Below are positions 22,621-34,117 of a stretch of DNA of 64,000 nt, in pieces (position 1 is the stretch's first letter; every line of letters begins with the position of its first letter). Below the pieces are notes generated by a model. It made no database searches, was not told where the DNA came from, and was given only the letters and a program-made list of their open reading frames with translations. This stretch comes from Rhododendron vialii (taxonomy: Eukaryota; Streptophyta; Magnoliopsida; Ericales; Ericaceae). The position numbers and the translations under genes were made by a program. The stretch covers positions 11,952,001 to 12,016,000 of the forward strand of contig NC_080561.1 of NCBI RefSeq assembly GCF_030253575.1, read 5' to 3'.

Positions 22621-24267
22621 TCAATTCTTGACTTTTGGTACCCAAATCATCTTGGGTCCTTGAAGGTTAGCATTGATACGGTTCTTAGGAACCCAAACCT
22701 TTTTTGCATTAGAAGATGAGTATCCTTTCATAGGACATGTAGGAGAAATATGACCAATTTTACCACAATAATGACATGTCAATTTAGAATGGCTAGAAGG
22801 AGGAACATCTTTTTCAAAAAGATTTTTGTGTTGAGTGGGATTATAACCAATTCCGGCCTTGTGAAAAGAAACCATTTGTTTTCCAAGAAGAATGTCTAAA
22901 CTTTCTTTTCCATTAGTGAGTTTTGAAAGAGAATTAGTTAAATCATCAATTTGTTTTTCTAAAGATTCGTTTTTGGAAGTATCCTTCAAATACTCTTTTT
23001 CTTTTTCCAAAGAGGTTCTTAAACTTTCATTTTCTTCCTCCAAAATATCTTTCTCTTCAATTAAATCATCTATTTCTAGTGAAAGATCTTTAGCAACCTT
23101 TTTAAGAAATTTGTTTTTAGAAACAACCTTTTCAAATTCTACTTTCAACTCTTTATAGGCAATAAGTAATTCATCAAAGGAATAGGATGAGTCGAGATCT
23201 ACCTCGTTTTCTTCGATGGCCATGAAACACAAGTTAGCGACCTCTTGTTGCTCATCGTCCTCATCGGAGCTACTATCGTCACTATTGTCCCATGTGGCCA
23301 TCATAGCTCTCCTTTTGTCCTTCTTTGAATATTTTTTGGCATATGGACATTCACTTTTGATGTGGCCGGGCTTCTTGCACTCGTAGCAAATGATTGGATC
23401 CTTTTTGCTACTTTCTTCTTTGCCTCCATCTTTTCTTGAAAATCCTCTGCCTTTGTGAGATGCTCTATTTTTGAGGAGTTTCTTGAACGTTTTTGTGATG
23501 AGCGCCATTTCATCATCCTCACTTTCGTTGCTTGAATCCTCCTTGCTTTTTGATTTGCTTGTTGTACTTTTGAAGGCAAGATCCTTAACTTTCTTCTCTT
23601 TTTCACCCTTGAGGTTGTGATGCATTTCCTCCGTCATGAGAGATCCCATGAGCTTGTCCATCGTGTATGTTGAGAAATCTTTGGATTGTAGGATGATGGA
23701 GGTGGTAGTGTCCCAATTGGTTGGCATGGAACGGAGCACCTTCCTTGTCATTTCGGATTGACTGTAAATCTTTCCAAGAGCTTTTAAACCGTTAGTAATA
23801 CTAGCAAATCTAGCAAACATTTGAGATATAGATTCATCCGGTTTCATTTTGAAGAGCTCATAGCTATGCACAAGAATATCAATTTTGGACTCCTTAACTT
23901 GACTATCTCCTTCATGTGACATTTCTAACTTATCCCATATTTCTTTAGCCGATTCACATGCGGAAACACAATCATATTCATTGGGAGTAATAGCACAAAA
24001 AAGAAGGTTCATAGCTCTATAGTTCTTTTCTATTGAAGCCTTTTCCAAATGACTCCACTCATAATCTGGTTTAGGCATAGTCTCTTCTCCAACTTTCTTA
24101 GTAGGAATAATGGGACCATTTTTGATAATTTTCCATAGATCATAATCCGTGGATTGAATAAAGATCATCATTCTATTTTTCCAATGAGAGTAATTTTCTC
24201 CGGTGAACAAGGGAGGTCTATTGGACGATTGACCTTCGATACAAGAAACATTACTAGTGGTTGCCAT
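22621..24267 (-). CDS. gag: copia gag
   Basis: 548 residues starting MATTSNVSC. The N-terminal half is the copia Gag (UBN2-type) region (PPLFTGENYSHWKNRM, IWDKLEMSHEG, LRSMPTNWDTT). Next is a CCHC zinc knuckle (CYECKKPGHIKSEC), an acidic tract, and a coiled coil (IEEKDILEEENESLRTSLEK). A second CCHC knuckle follows (CHYCGKIGHISPTC), and the end is WVPKVKN. Two knuckles around a coiled coil fit my memory of Sirevirus-type Gag. Its job is to form the particle that packages the element's RNA. It ends 13 bases before the in-frame stop that limits pol. Confidence 0.9.
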   Translation of the reverse strand: MATTSNVSCIEGQSSNRPPLFTGENYSHWKNRMMIFIQSTDYDLWKIIKNGPIIPTKKVGEETMPKPDYEWSHLEKASIEKNYRAMNLLFCAITPNEYDCVSACESAKEIWDKLEMSHEGDSQVKESKIDILVHSYELFKMKPDESISQMFARFASITNGLKALGKIYSQSEMTRKVLRSMPTNWDTTTSIILQSKDFSTYTMDKLMGSLMTEEMHHNLKGEKEKKVKDLAFKSTTSKSKSKEDSSNESEDDEMALITKTFKKLLKNRASHKGRGFSRKDGGKEESSKKDPIICYECKKPGHIKSECPYAKKYSKKDKRRAMMATWDNSDDSSSDEDDEQQEVANLCFMAIEENEVDLDSSYSFDELLIAYKELKVEFEKVVSKNKFLKKVAKDLSLEIDDLIEEKDILEEENESLRTSLEKEKEYLKDTSKNESLEKQIDDLTNSLSKLTNGKESLDILLGKQMVSFHKAGIGYNPTQHKNLFEKDVPPSSHSKLTCHYCGKIGHISPTCPMKGYSSSNAKKVWVPKNRINANLQGPKMIWVPKVKN

Positions 24268-24311
24268 GGATCTTAACTCTTAGATGGTTAAATCTACAAA
24301 CAAGAGCCGAG

Positions 24312-24323
24312 GCTCTGATACCA
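24312..24323 (-). promoter_or_regulatory. primer-binding site (initiator tRNA-Met)
   Basis: On the minus strand TGGTATCAGAGC begins two bases inside the 5' LTR. It is the usual complement to the 3' end of plant initiator methionine tRNA in copia elements. Confidence 0.92.
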
Positions 24324-24325
24324 AT

Positions 24326-25407
24326 TGTTACCCAAATTATGCAACCTAGAGGGGGGGGGGTGAATAGGATTGCTAGTAATAATTACCAATAAAAATTTAT
24401 CTCTAACAATATATGCAAACAATAAGTATGCAATCAAAATAGAGAGATAGAGAGATAGAACCCGTTTATAGTGGTTCGGTCCGGATTTGTCCACGGTCCG
24501 GCCCTACTCCACTTCTCCTCAAGCAATTACTTGAAGGTTAGACTAATCTTTAAAAGATTACAACTTGTAAGTCTTGCGGGTGCTTACAAGAACCGAATGC
24601 CTCTAGCTTTCCCGAGGAGCTAGCACAACCGCAAGAATTTTCTCCGAAAACTTCTCAAAAACAATAACACCCAAATTCCAACCCGAATTTGGTCTTCTAA
24701 GCTTTCAAGTGTTTGACTCAAACACTCACTTAGGAAATACAAGTATGTGAAGAAGGTATGAAAATTATCGCTCACGACTTGTACAAATTTTCTCTCAAGA
24801 ATAATATGAAAGTGGAAGAACAATGAGAATTTTTGGCTTTGATCTTTTGAGAATTTGCTCTTGCAATAATATGGAATGTTGTAGCTTGTGTATGTACTCA
24901 TTAATGAGTTCTTGATGCCTTATATAGCCATCCATATGCTTCCTAGCCGTTGGAAACTAGCCGTTGGAACTAGCCGTTGGAAACTAGCCGTTGGAAACTA
25001 GCCGTTTGAAACTAGCCGTTGGAAACTAGCCGTTTGAAACTAGCCGTTGGAACTAGCCGTTGGAAACTAGCCGTTTGATAGAGTGGTCATCCGGGTGGTC
25101 GTCCGGTTGTCACAGCTTTCTGTTCAGACAGCCGGCTTGTCAGCCGGTTCGTCAACCTGTGGCTCACAATTTCATCTAAATAAACCGTTAAAGCATGTAT
25201 TGAGCTCAATAAAGTCTTTGTAAATATAAATCATGAATCCAAGAGACTTTATGCTATATTTCAAGGTCACGAAAATATTTAATTCGGGAATCGACTTTTC
25301 GATAATTTTGTATTTGCCGAATAAAAATATCATTGAATTAATCATCAAAATAATTAATAGAGATGCATATAAATTTTCACAAATTATAATGCATACATTT
25401 TTCAACA
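24326..25407 (-). repeat. 5' LTR of the copia element
   Basis: Same TG...CA ends and content as 17312-18392, with one extra G in the poly-G run. As the 5' LTR it should contain the element's promoter. The right target duplication GACCC follows at 25408. Confidence 0.93.
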
Positions 25408-25456
25408 GACCCCAAAGAGGATCTCACTCTCTAATAAATTGAAGTCAACAACATTA

Positions 25457-25457
25457 G

Positions 25458-25511
<54 letters not shown>
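25457..25511 (+). repeat. (TA)n(GA)n compound microsatellite
   Basis: About ten TA units run directly into about seventeen GA units, just left of a foldback MITE. Confidence 0.85.
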
Positions 25512-25514
<3 letters not shown>

Positions 25515-25530
25515 TCTTCTCCTAAGGATC

Positions 25531-25877
25531 ACCTCATTTTAATAAAATAAGGACCTCCCTTTTCTGATCAAATTTTGATGATCCGAGCCGCTCAATGTGT
25601 TCAGGACGAAATTTTAAGGGTACTTGCGAGAAATCAGCAAAAAAAAAAAAACCGGGAAGGGCTTCATCCGAGCAATTTTTGTTATGTTTTTATCAGACGG
25701 TTCAAATAAAAACTGCTCAAATCAAGTCCTTCTCGGTCATTTTTTTTGCCGATTTCTTGCGGGTACCCTTAAGATCTTGTTCTGAACACATTGAGCGGCT
25801 CGGATCATCGAAATTTGATCGGAAAATAGGAGAAATGGGGAGGTCCTTATTTAAACTAAAATAAGGACCTCCTCATT
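25531..25877. mobile_element. foldback MITE (copy 2)
   Basis: The outer arms AATAAAATAAGGACCTCC and its inverted partner near 25838-25872 enclose longer arms. The left arm runs GATGATCCGAGCCGCTCAAT ... GGGTACTTGCGAGAAATC and returns inverted on the right (GATTTCTTGCGGGTACCC ... TTGAGCGGCTCGGATCATC). It belongs to the same family as copies at 5.4, 29.8 and 34.5 kb. A (TA)n run follows at about 25889-25910. Confidence 0.75.
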
Positions 25878-26021
25878 TGAAAATAACTATATATATATAT
25901 ATATATATATTAATTATCTTTGGATTAAGAGCATAAGCATTTGTAATAATCATGAGCTTTTATTTGTCTTACAAAATCAGTACAAAAATAATTACCTAAA
26001 AACGGTCTCGTTCAATATACG

Positions 26022-27944
26022 TGTCACACCCCACCCCGGGCCAGCACTCAAATGAGTCCAAACCGACGTGAGGGTGCAACATCAACCACCAACCCATTTC
26101 TATAACTCAAGTTCTAGCAATTAAGTTAACCAATAGCCATTTTATTGATAACGGAAAATATATCGTTCTTACAAACACAACGGAAGTCTTAAGAAAATAT
26201 TAAACTATACAACAAACTAGTATCAACATGAGCTGTAACTAAATTCCTATCTACAGTGTCTTGCCAAAACTCTCCAAGTCTTCTTGACACGCTACCCTAA
26301 GCGAGGGTACAACCACAAGATGATCAGCAGTGGATATCTACAACACCTGCAAAACTGGATTCCAAAATGAAATCCGAAAGTGTTTATGAGACATGGATGC
26401 AATTCCATATTCAAAGATACAGCTAAAAGATATTCTCAACTTGTAACAGTTTATCGAGAAATAAAAAAGTAACACCAGACAAGCAGCCAATAATTTAAGG
26501 CATAAGCCTTTTGGCATAAAGTCAATCACCGGGCACACAGCCAATAGTTTAAAGCATAAAGTCATATGACATAAAGCCAATCACCGGGCACACAGCCAAT
26601 AATTTAAGGCATAAAAGCCTTTTGGCATAAAGCCAACCACCGGGCACTAAGCCAACAATCAAGTTCAATTCAATATAGAATAACATCTATGAATCAAACA
26701 CTCACCTTGTACTCCAAAAGAAAGTACAATTATGATTTCGGTGCTCCTTGATTCACCGACTTGTCACCTATCCACAAGCCAAACATTTTAGTATAGAACT
26801 ACTTGGAAGGCTTTAATAGATGCATTAATAATGTCCTGCATCAATTCAACTACATAATGGATGCCGAACAAAAGTAAATTCACCAATTAGCACCCAAAAC
26901 CAAGAATTCACAAACACACTATATAGCTGAACCACCGACTAAATTCTGACTATAGAATTCTATAGGTTTCAAAGAATACTGCAAAACCACCACCACTAGC
27001 AAGAAGACTTCTAGTACATCAATCTAGATATAAAATTTGCCCAAATTGGATTCCGAATGACTAAGATATGCTCAATTGAAATTACAAATCCAAAACAGAA
27101 ATCACAGTTCCAGCAGAACAATCTGCGATCGAATGCTCATTAAAAATCACATACTCTATCTTTTTCAATAATTCTAACACCAAAACATCACCAATTGATC
27201 AATGTTTAAGACTCATGAGAACCCATATCCACCCAGCATGCTTAAACTTGAGGAATTTCATGAAGAACACAAGCCAAAAGCTGTCCAGAATTTCAGAACT
27301 TCCCAAAACTTGAACTTGAACTAAAAAACTGCTATAATCTAGAAAGAGTCACGGCACAACCCATACATATTCAGAAAGATAAACGAGTCTAGTTTCGGAA
27401 TCAAGAAACAGTGTGTAAAACCGATACCCGAGCAAGAAGTTATGCCCATTTTTCGAACACGTGTCTGTGCTGTCTGCACAGACGCGAATCAGACACCAGT
27501 TCAGTCCACGAATTTTGTAGGCCAAAATACTTCCGAGTTATTTTCTGAAAATTTAACACGATGCAATAGACTTATAGATGAACCTTCAAGATTTTTTTTT
27601 CAAGAATTTAGAAGATTTCTAGGTACCTTGAATAAATTCGTCAAAACAAGACAGATTATCATTATACATAACAGATTTCAAAATTCCATAACAAGTCGAG
27701 TTCTTGACGGTTTTCAACGATTCCAGCAGCTATAGAACGAGATGAGAGTGTTCTTTAAATATCAAGAAGGAATCAAAATCCAATTCACAATCTAAGAACA
27801 AAAAAATCAACCCAGAACAGACCCCTTGCAATCTGTCCCAAAATCTGTTGTGCAAACACAAACATAAGTAAAGAGACTAAAAATTACCTATTGAAATTGA
27901 GGTTCCTATCTTCCCCCGTTGCTCTTCATCTTCTTCTTTCCACC

Positions 27945-27983
<39 letters not shown>

Positions 27984-28169
27984 CGTTGAAACAACTCCCC
28001 TGATGGGTTTCCTTTTTTTTTCTTTTGTTTTAAAAGAAACTCACACACACACAACACCTCACCAACAACACACGGCACACATGCATAATTCCAAAAAAAA
28101 AAATTGCACTCCAGCTCTTTAAGTTACTAAAGTAATAATAAAAGCACCTCAAATTTATAGGATGTTACA
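26022..28169 (-). mobile_element. 2.1-kb solo LTR with exact target duplication
   Basis: The ends are TGTCACACCCC and GGATGTTACA, and the flanking pentamers ATACG (26017-26021 and 28170-28174) are identical. No coding domain lies inside. A CT microsatellite and leader-like sequence near 27940-27985 match, in reverse, the GA tract layout of the LTR at 30937-32840. Its reverse complement also ends GGGTGTGACA like that LTR's GGGTCGTGACA, so this copy is on the minus strand. A partial tandem array of ~60-70-base units with TCACCGGGCACACAGCCAAT lies at about 26480-26660. It is probably of Ty3/gypsy origin. Confidence 0.75.
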
Positions 28170-28596
28170 ATACGCAAAGTGTATTAGCACGAACAAGAAT
28201 ATTGGGTTAGGGCAACAAACTTTAGGTCGGATTCTCTCTCTTCTTTCTCTTTCGCCTTTCTCTTCTTTCTCTCTCTAGATTCAAATTTCAGTCACAGCCT
28301 GGGGGGAGGCGCCGCCTCTCTCCCTCCTCCCCCGGGCATCCTCCTTCCCCTTCCTCTCATCTCTTTTCTTTCCCCCTCATTTCTCTCTCCTCTCCCACCT
28401 TCGTTTCTTTTTTATGATTTTTTTTCTTCTTTTACAAGTGAGAAATCCTTGGCGGGGGTGGTGGTTTTTGGTGACCTTTGTCAACCTCTCTGCTCACTCC
28501 GATCATTTTTGGGAACTGCTTGTTCGCAGAGCCACAGTGGTGTTTGCTGGTTTCGAGCCCTCGCAGTGGTGAGGGTCATTAGCGTTCTGATTTTGC
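28170..28596. other. intergenic DNA, pyrimidine-rich
   Basis: CT-rich sequence with no supported gene. Its right end continues, after the CACTA insertion, at 29486, and both sides have a GC-rich, leader-like look (TGCTCACGGCGGTG...). Confidence 0.4.
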
Positions 28597-29482
28597 CACT
28601 ACAAGAAAAAACATCTTTGGTGACACCTGGTGACACCCTTTGGTGACAAAAAATTGGCGTTGACACGAAATATACTCAATGGTGACTAAAAGGAGATGGA
28701 GTTGCTTTTTGGCAGTTAACCAAGATGGAGTTGAAGACTTTTTGGTTGTTAAATGGAACACTTGTTTTGAGTTCTTTTTGTCATTGGACATACTAAGGAT
28801 ATGGCTGTTTTGTAGTTTTGGTAATGTTGTTAAGTTTGAAGTGGTTATTGTTGCGATGAATGTTTTGAAGTTGGATGATGAATGTTAACTTATTGGATAT
28901 TTAATTTGAATGATATTTTGCTTCTTTGCAATATAAGTTTTGCTAAGTTGAATCATAAGATACAAAAAATTCTGAAACTTTGTAAGTAGGTGAAAACAAT
29001 ATATGGAATGAAATGTGTATTGTTGCTAAAGTCTTATTTTTGGTGACAAAAGAGATTGTCACTGATGTGTGTCTACTACTATGATAGGTTATTGGTGACA
29101 CACAATTGGATGTCATGGTAGGTACTTTTAGTGACAACTTTTGTCACAGAAAAATCTTTCTTTTGTGACAATTTGGTATTGTCATCGTTACTTTCTGTGA
29201 CATAATCACCTTTGTCGCAGAAAATCTCTCTTTCGTGACACCATATTGTTGTCACTGATACTTTTGGTGACAATTGTGTCACGGAAAATCTGTCTTCGGT
29301 GACACCAAATTTTTGTCACTGTTGACAACATTCCGTGACAACTACACAATTTTGTCACCTTTGACTTTCAGTGTCATGGATACAATGACACCTCTTCTTG
29401 TGTCACCAAAGATAATAGGTGACAAAATTTGGACTTTTAGTGACATTTTTACATGTCACCGAATGTGTTTTTTGTTGTAGTG
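28597..29482. mobile_element. non-autonomous CACTA (En/Spm) element, 886 bp
   Basis: Left end CACTACAAGAAAAAAC; the reverse complement of the right end is CACTACAACAAAAAAC, the hallmark CACTA terminus. The target duplication is TGC on both sides (28594-28596 and 29483-29485), 3 bp as expected. Subterminal regions are packed with GGTGACA/TTTGTCAC motifs in both directions, the likely transposase-binding sites. No transposase is encoded. Confidence 0.9.
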
Positions 29483-29485
29483 TGC

Positions 29486-29810
29486 CCTCCTCCTCTTCTG
29501 CTCACGGCAGTGTCTAGTGCTCACGGCGGTGTGGGCCTTTCTTACTCTCCCCTCGCCTCCTCTGCCGCTTTCCTTTCAACCATCGGTCTTCACTGTTGGG
29601 GTTGCCGGTTTGGCCTAACGACAAGGTTTGTTCTCAGCGGCGGTGGTGGGTGGCGTTGATTGCGGTCTCCCGTCGGTCATACTGTTGGGTATTTTCGGTT
29701 ATGTGCTTAACGACAAGGTGGGGGGATTCGCCGCTCAACGACATTGGCGCGGCTTAAAAGTGAATTGATTTTTGCACACTTATATTAATATTAATGAGGA
29801 ATTTTTAAGT
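29486..29810. other. intergenic DNA
   Basis: GC-richer stretch interrupted by the CACTA element. Two short similar segments (TTCGGTT..TTAACGACAAGG around 29615 and 29695) repeat. No gene can be supported. Confidence 0.35.
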
Positions 29811-30125
29811 GAGGGATCCCTCATTTTAACAAAATGAGGGACTTTCATTTCCCGATCAAATTTTGAAAATCCGAATCGTTCAATGTGTGCAGAACGTAAT
29901 TTTAAGGGTCTTTGCGAGAAATCAACAAAAAAAATGACCGAGAAGGGCGTCATCCGAGCAGTTTTTTTTGAACCGTTCAATGAAAACTGCTCGGATGAAG
30001 CCCTTCCCGATCATTTTTTTTGCTAATTTCTCACGGGGAACCTTAAAATCACGTTCTGATCACTTTGAGCGGCTCGGATCATCGAAATTCAATCGGGAAT
30101 GGGAGTCCCTCATTTTGAGGGATTC
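29811..30125. mobile_element. foldback MITE (copy 3)
   Basis: GAGGGATCCCTCATTTT at the left and its inverted partner near 30105-30125 bound two arms. The arms share GAGAAGGGCGTCATCCGAGC on the left and GCTCGGATGAAGCCCTTC on the right, and also the GAGCGGCTCGGATCATCGAA core. Same family as copies 1, 2 and 4. Confidence 0.75.
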
Positions 30126-30936
30126 GTCACCGGAACCTAACTCTAATATTAATATTATAAAAAATTATTAATTAGTTTAAGTTAAAGTAAAAACTCATTA
30201 ATATAATAGTTACTAATTGAATTACTTATAACATAGTAAACATTATAATATGTTGAGAAAAAGATTGAAATGCCCTCAAAGAATAAAATATTTTTTTATT
30301 TTCTTTTCGTATCAAAATAAGAAAAGCTATTTAAAATAGTCAATTAGGTTACTAAACCCAAATTTTTAAAGTTACTAATATTTTAAATTACCTTTAATGC
30401 ATTAAAAGGTTACATGGTGGAGTTACTTGATCACACTAGAAATTGTTTAAATATGATCACATTACATATTACTTTATTCATATATATTAAATGTTATGTT
30501 GTTACTTTGTCAATTATATTATGATCTGTTATCCTGTCAATTATGCCATGATCATGAACTGTGGAATTTATGATATTTTTGCTACGATAGTATATGTTAA
30601 TTGGACTTAGGTTTATGGGATGGTTGCGAGTAGTGATCACATAGATAATAATAAAGTAAAGGATAAAATGGTAAAGTAGGTCGAAGAGTTGGGGGATGGT
30701 AGAGGACCCTGGGTACAGTATCTGGGGAACGATAACGGGCCTTGGATACGGTACAGTACCCTGTAGAAGTGAGAATAGTAACATTGTTATGTGAACCTTA
30801 GTCGTGGAATGGCATGGTAAACTACCCTCTTGTTATGGTTGTAGTTGAATCTAGGCTAGGTACGTAACTTAGGTGTATTCACTTAGGACCCCGGTGCAGG
30901 ACAAACAAGAGGGAGGGAACCCATGGGACGATCATC
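30126..30936. other. AT-rich intergenic DNA
   Basis: No gene seen. The last five bases (TCATC) form the left target duplication of the following solo LTR. Confidence 0.4.
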
Positions 30937-31131
30937 TGTAGTACCCCGACTTTGAATTGTGTAAATTTAAGTAAGTGTTGAACTTGATGTTAATTATGTG
31001 ATTTTGGCTTTGTTTTGCTAGTTATTAGGAAATGGAACATAGGTGGTTATAGGTCACACCTACACATGATAATTTTTCTTGCACTCTGTTAAAATGAAAG
31101 AAACGTGTAACATTTCCCCTCATCCTCATCA

Positions 31132-31171
<40 letters not shown>

Positions 31172-32840
31172 CGTTTGGTGGAGAAGAAGAAGAAGAGAAA
31201 GGAAAAAAAAAATTTCTTCTTAGACTTAGATTGAAGCCTAATTTGGTAAGTACATGCCTAGAGGAGTAAGATTTCTTGTTTTTGATGTTCAATTTTTGCT
31301 AGATGTGCTGAATCTAAGTGGGTTTAAGGTAGAGATTGAAGTTTGTGTTGGAAACCCATGAACCTCCTTTAAATTCCTAGAAATTGACATGTTTGAAGTT
31401 TGTGTAATTCATGAATTTGGTATATTTTAGGTAGCCCATGAGTATGTTCAAGTTTACTTATGTTTTGTGAAGTTTCTGTATGAGTTTTGATGTGAATTTT
31501 AGGGTTTTACTTCAGAAATTCGTACAGCTTGTGGGTAGGCAATTTAGAGCTTCAACAGAATCGATTCTGCCATGTTCTTGAGGGATTTTTCTCACCAACT
31601 TCCCGACATTGATATTTTCCTATAAATGCCTGTGTGTGTCTTCTTTATTGTGTAAAATTTTCAGAACCTAAATCAAAATGTGGAAGGAGTTAAAATTCGT
31701 TAACCGACCTGCTGTTGTGGTATTTGCAGTGCTGACAGTCGTCGCACTTTACGAAAACGATCATATTTTTTAGCTCGAGCGATGAAATCACGATCCATTT
31801 TCTGATTTTGAAATTAGACTCATAGACCTAAAAAAATGCATGAAGATTGTGACTTAGTTATTCTTGTACAAAGTCAGTTTTTGCGTTAAAGTTTATGGAA
31901 CTGCAAATTCTGTGACTATTTTCTTGAGACTAGCTATCTAACTTCATATGTTTACCTTAGGACCTTATGTTCATAAAGATAGGATTGTTTAGCATCTTCT
32001 AATCATGTTTTTATTGCTTAATTATTTTTAGGAAGTTCGGGTGGTTCGTAGAGCCGAGGTGAGTGATTTAATACCTAAACACATGATTTTGAACTTGTTT
32101 TCCTTATCGAGCTTATTTGAACATGTTTTATAAATTGTGTACTCCATGGATACCAATGGAAGGTAGATCTATTTGTGAAATATTTGCGAATCTATCTAAT
32201 GGCATTCCCAACATCCGGCCTTGCTAGGGGACGGCTTAATGGCTAGCAAGGGTGTTTGAGGTTGGTGTGTATTTTGGGATAATGCATAGACGTCTGACTT
32301 ATCCACTATCGGGGACGCCCGGTAGCTTTTGAATTTTGAATAGCTGAATGTGCATTATATTTGGCTTATGGATTTGAATTCTTTGTTTTGAAATATTATC
32401 AAATTATTTTGCATTGTCCATGGAAAGCATGTGAGTTAAGTATTAATCATTCACATGAGCTTTGGCTTATGGATTTTCTTTTCCACCTTTCAGGAAGCGA
32501 TGCGTAGGGTGGCGTGGTGTTTACTTTTGGGACGTGTTGTATTTTTTGGAAACTTGTAGAAAGGAAGTTATGGTTGTAGACACTTAACTTTGTACATGGT
32601 TTGTTAGCTTTTGAGTTTGTAAGTAAGCACAGCTCTAAGAGATTTATCTTTTGGTTTGTAAAACCTAAGTAAGACCTTGGTTCGTTATCAATAAAAGTCG
32701 TCTTTTGCTTCCGCTGTTATGATTAGTCCCTTTTGATTATCGCTTGCTGAGATGATATTTGATTTGCGATTTGGCCTTAGTGAAAAATCACTGGCATTTG
32801 TCATGATTAAGACCTCAAAGGGCGGGTCAGGGTCGTGACA
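30937..32840 (+). mobile_element. 1.9-kb solo LTR
   Basis: The ends are TGTAGTACCCCG and GGGTCGTGACA. Flanking pentamers TCATC (30932-30936) and TCCTC (32841-32845) match at 4 of 5. A GA tract at about 31136-31169 lies ~200 bases from the left end, mirroring the CT tract of the related, inverted LTR at 26022-28169. No coding domains are present. The related structure suggests one Ty3/gypsy-type superfamily with long LTRs. Confidence 0.65.
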
Positions 32841-34117
32841 TCCTCGCTAGTGGTTGGGGAGGATAGATTTAGTGGAAAAGATCTTAGATTACACGTAAGG
32901 ATAAAAGCTAGTAAGAAAAGGATGACATGTTATATTACTGCACTTCTTTTAATTTTAGTTGCTATATCATATCATGCTTGCTAGTTGTAAAGTAAGGGGT
33001 TGGTTGGGTAGGATTTATCTACCGAGTGTTGATTCACGGCGTTTCCACGCTAGGTCCTGAAGGAGATATTGAAGAGCAATACGCCCCACTAGAGGACTTA
33101 TACCCCACTAAAGACCTCCTGGTCCAGAAAGGGGAGTTTGTCGAGTCTTGGGTTAATTATCAGTAAAGAGCTTGATTTTATTTTGAAGTGTTGCACTTAA
33201 ACTTTCAATTATTGTAATCTTAAGCGACTAACGTCGCATCTTTTGTAAGATTTAAATGTTGTTATCTTTATCTTAATTTTTAAGACTTCTGCTGCTAAAC
33301 TCTGTCTTTAAAAGTTATTTTTATTTTAATATTTTTAAATCATTTTAAACAGATTTACTAGATGTTCCCGAAAATCAAAGCATTACAACAGTCCTATTGA
33401 TTGGTGTGTCCAGTTCCATCTAAGACTATGAACTAAATCTCATATTCCACAAGAACCGATAATTCAATCTTCCGTAGGTAAGCCGTACTCTACATACTAG
33501 ATCATCTACTACGTAAAATAATAGACACACAGGTATAACATCCAATAATATTATGCTAATATTGCCCATAACAGATTCTCATCAAAAAAGATAAAATTAG
33601 TTAATATAAAATAAATCAAATATTAATCTATTATATAAAAGCATGACTTTTAGTATAAATTTCTAAGATCCCATCTTTTTCGTTCCCCGAGATTACCCAA
33701 AATGCACGTAAGCTGACCAGACAATCTCCTAGATAATTCAACGAGGAATCATGATAGAAATGAATGTAGAATTTCAAGCCAAATTATGTGATGACATTAA
33801 AAAAAAAAAAAGAAGGAACGAACCACTTAGGCCCCATTCTGCTAAGGTTCTAATTTTTAAATACTTATTTTTCGTTTTACGAAACAGATAATTTTTAAAT
33901 ATTTATTTTAGTTAGTGGAGCATACCCTTAAATTAGAGTTTTCTAGACTCCCATCTCCTATCCATCTAGAAAGATAGATCACCTGTTGATTCATTTGTCC
34001 GCGACAAGAAAGCGGAATATTTACGATTATGTAACGTCATAAATTGGTAACGTAGATAGTGTTACAACGTATGTCTCCATACATCAACAATCGCGTTACA
34101 TGATGCCTTATTCAGTT
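32841..34117. other. intergenic DNA, probable old repeats
   Basis: No gene is supported. A stretch ending AAAGCATTACAACA at 33390 looks like an LTR terminus, but I found no partner end. A short AT-rich inverted repeat (TAATTTTTAAATA...) lies at about 33850-33925. Confidence 0.35.

Larger units (their letters stand above)
17312..25407 (-). mobile_element. near-intact Ty1/copia retrotransposon, Sirevirus-like, recent insertion
   Basis: Two LTRs (17312-18392 and 24326-25407) differ, as far as I compared, by one G in a poly-G run. The target duplication GACCC is exact (17307-17311 and 25408-25412). On the minus strand the order is 5' LTR, primer-binding site, gag, protease-integrase-RT-RNase H, a small membrane-protein ORF, polypurine tract, 3' LTR: the Ty1/copia order plus an extra ORF. 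The long gag with coiled coil and two zinc knuckles recalls Sireviruses. The near-identical LTRs point to a very recent insertion. Confidence 0.93.

Noticed and set aside
33830-33930. Small AT-rich inverted repeat
   Set aside because: Arms are short and low-complexity; not enough to call a transposon.
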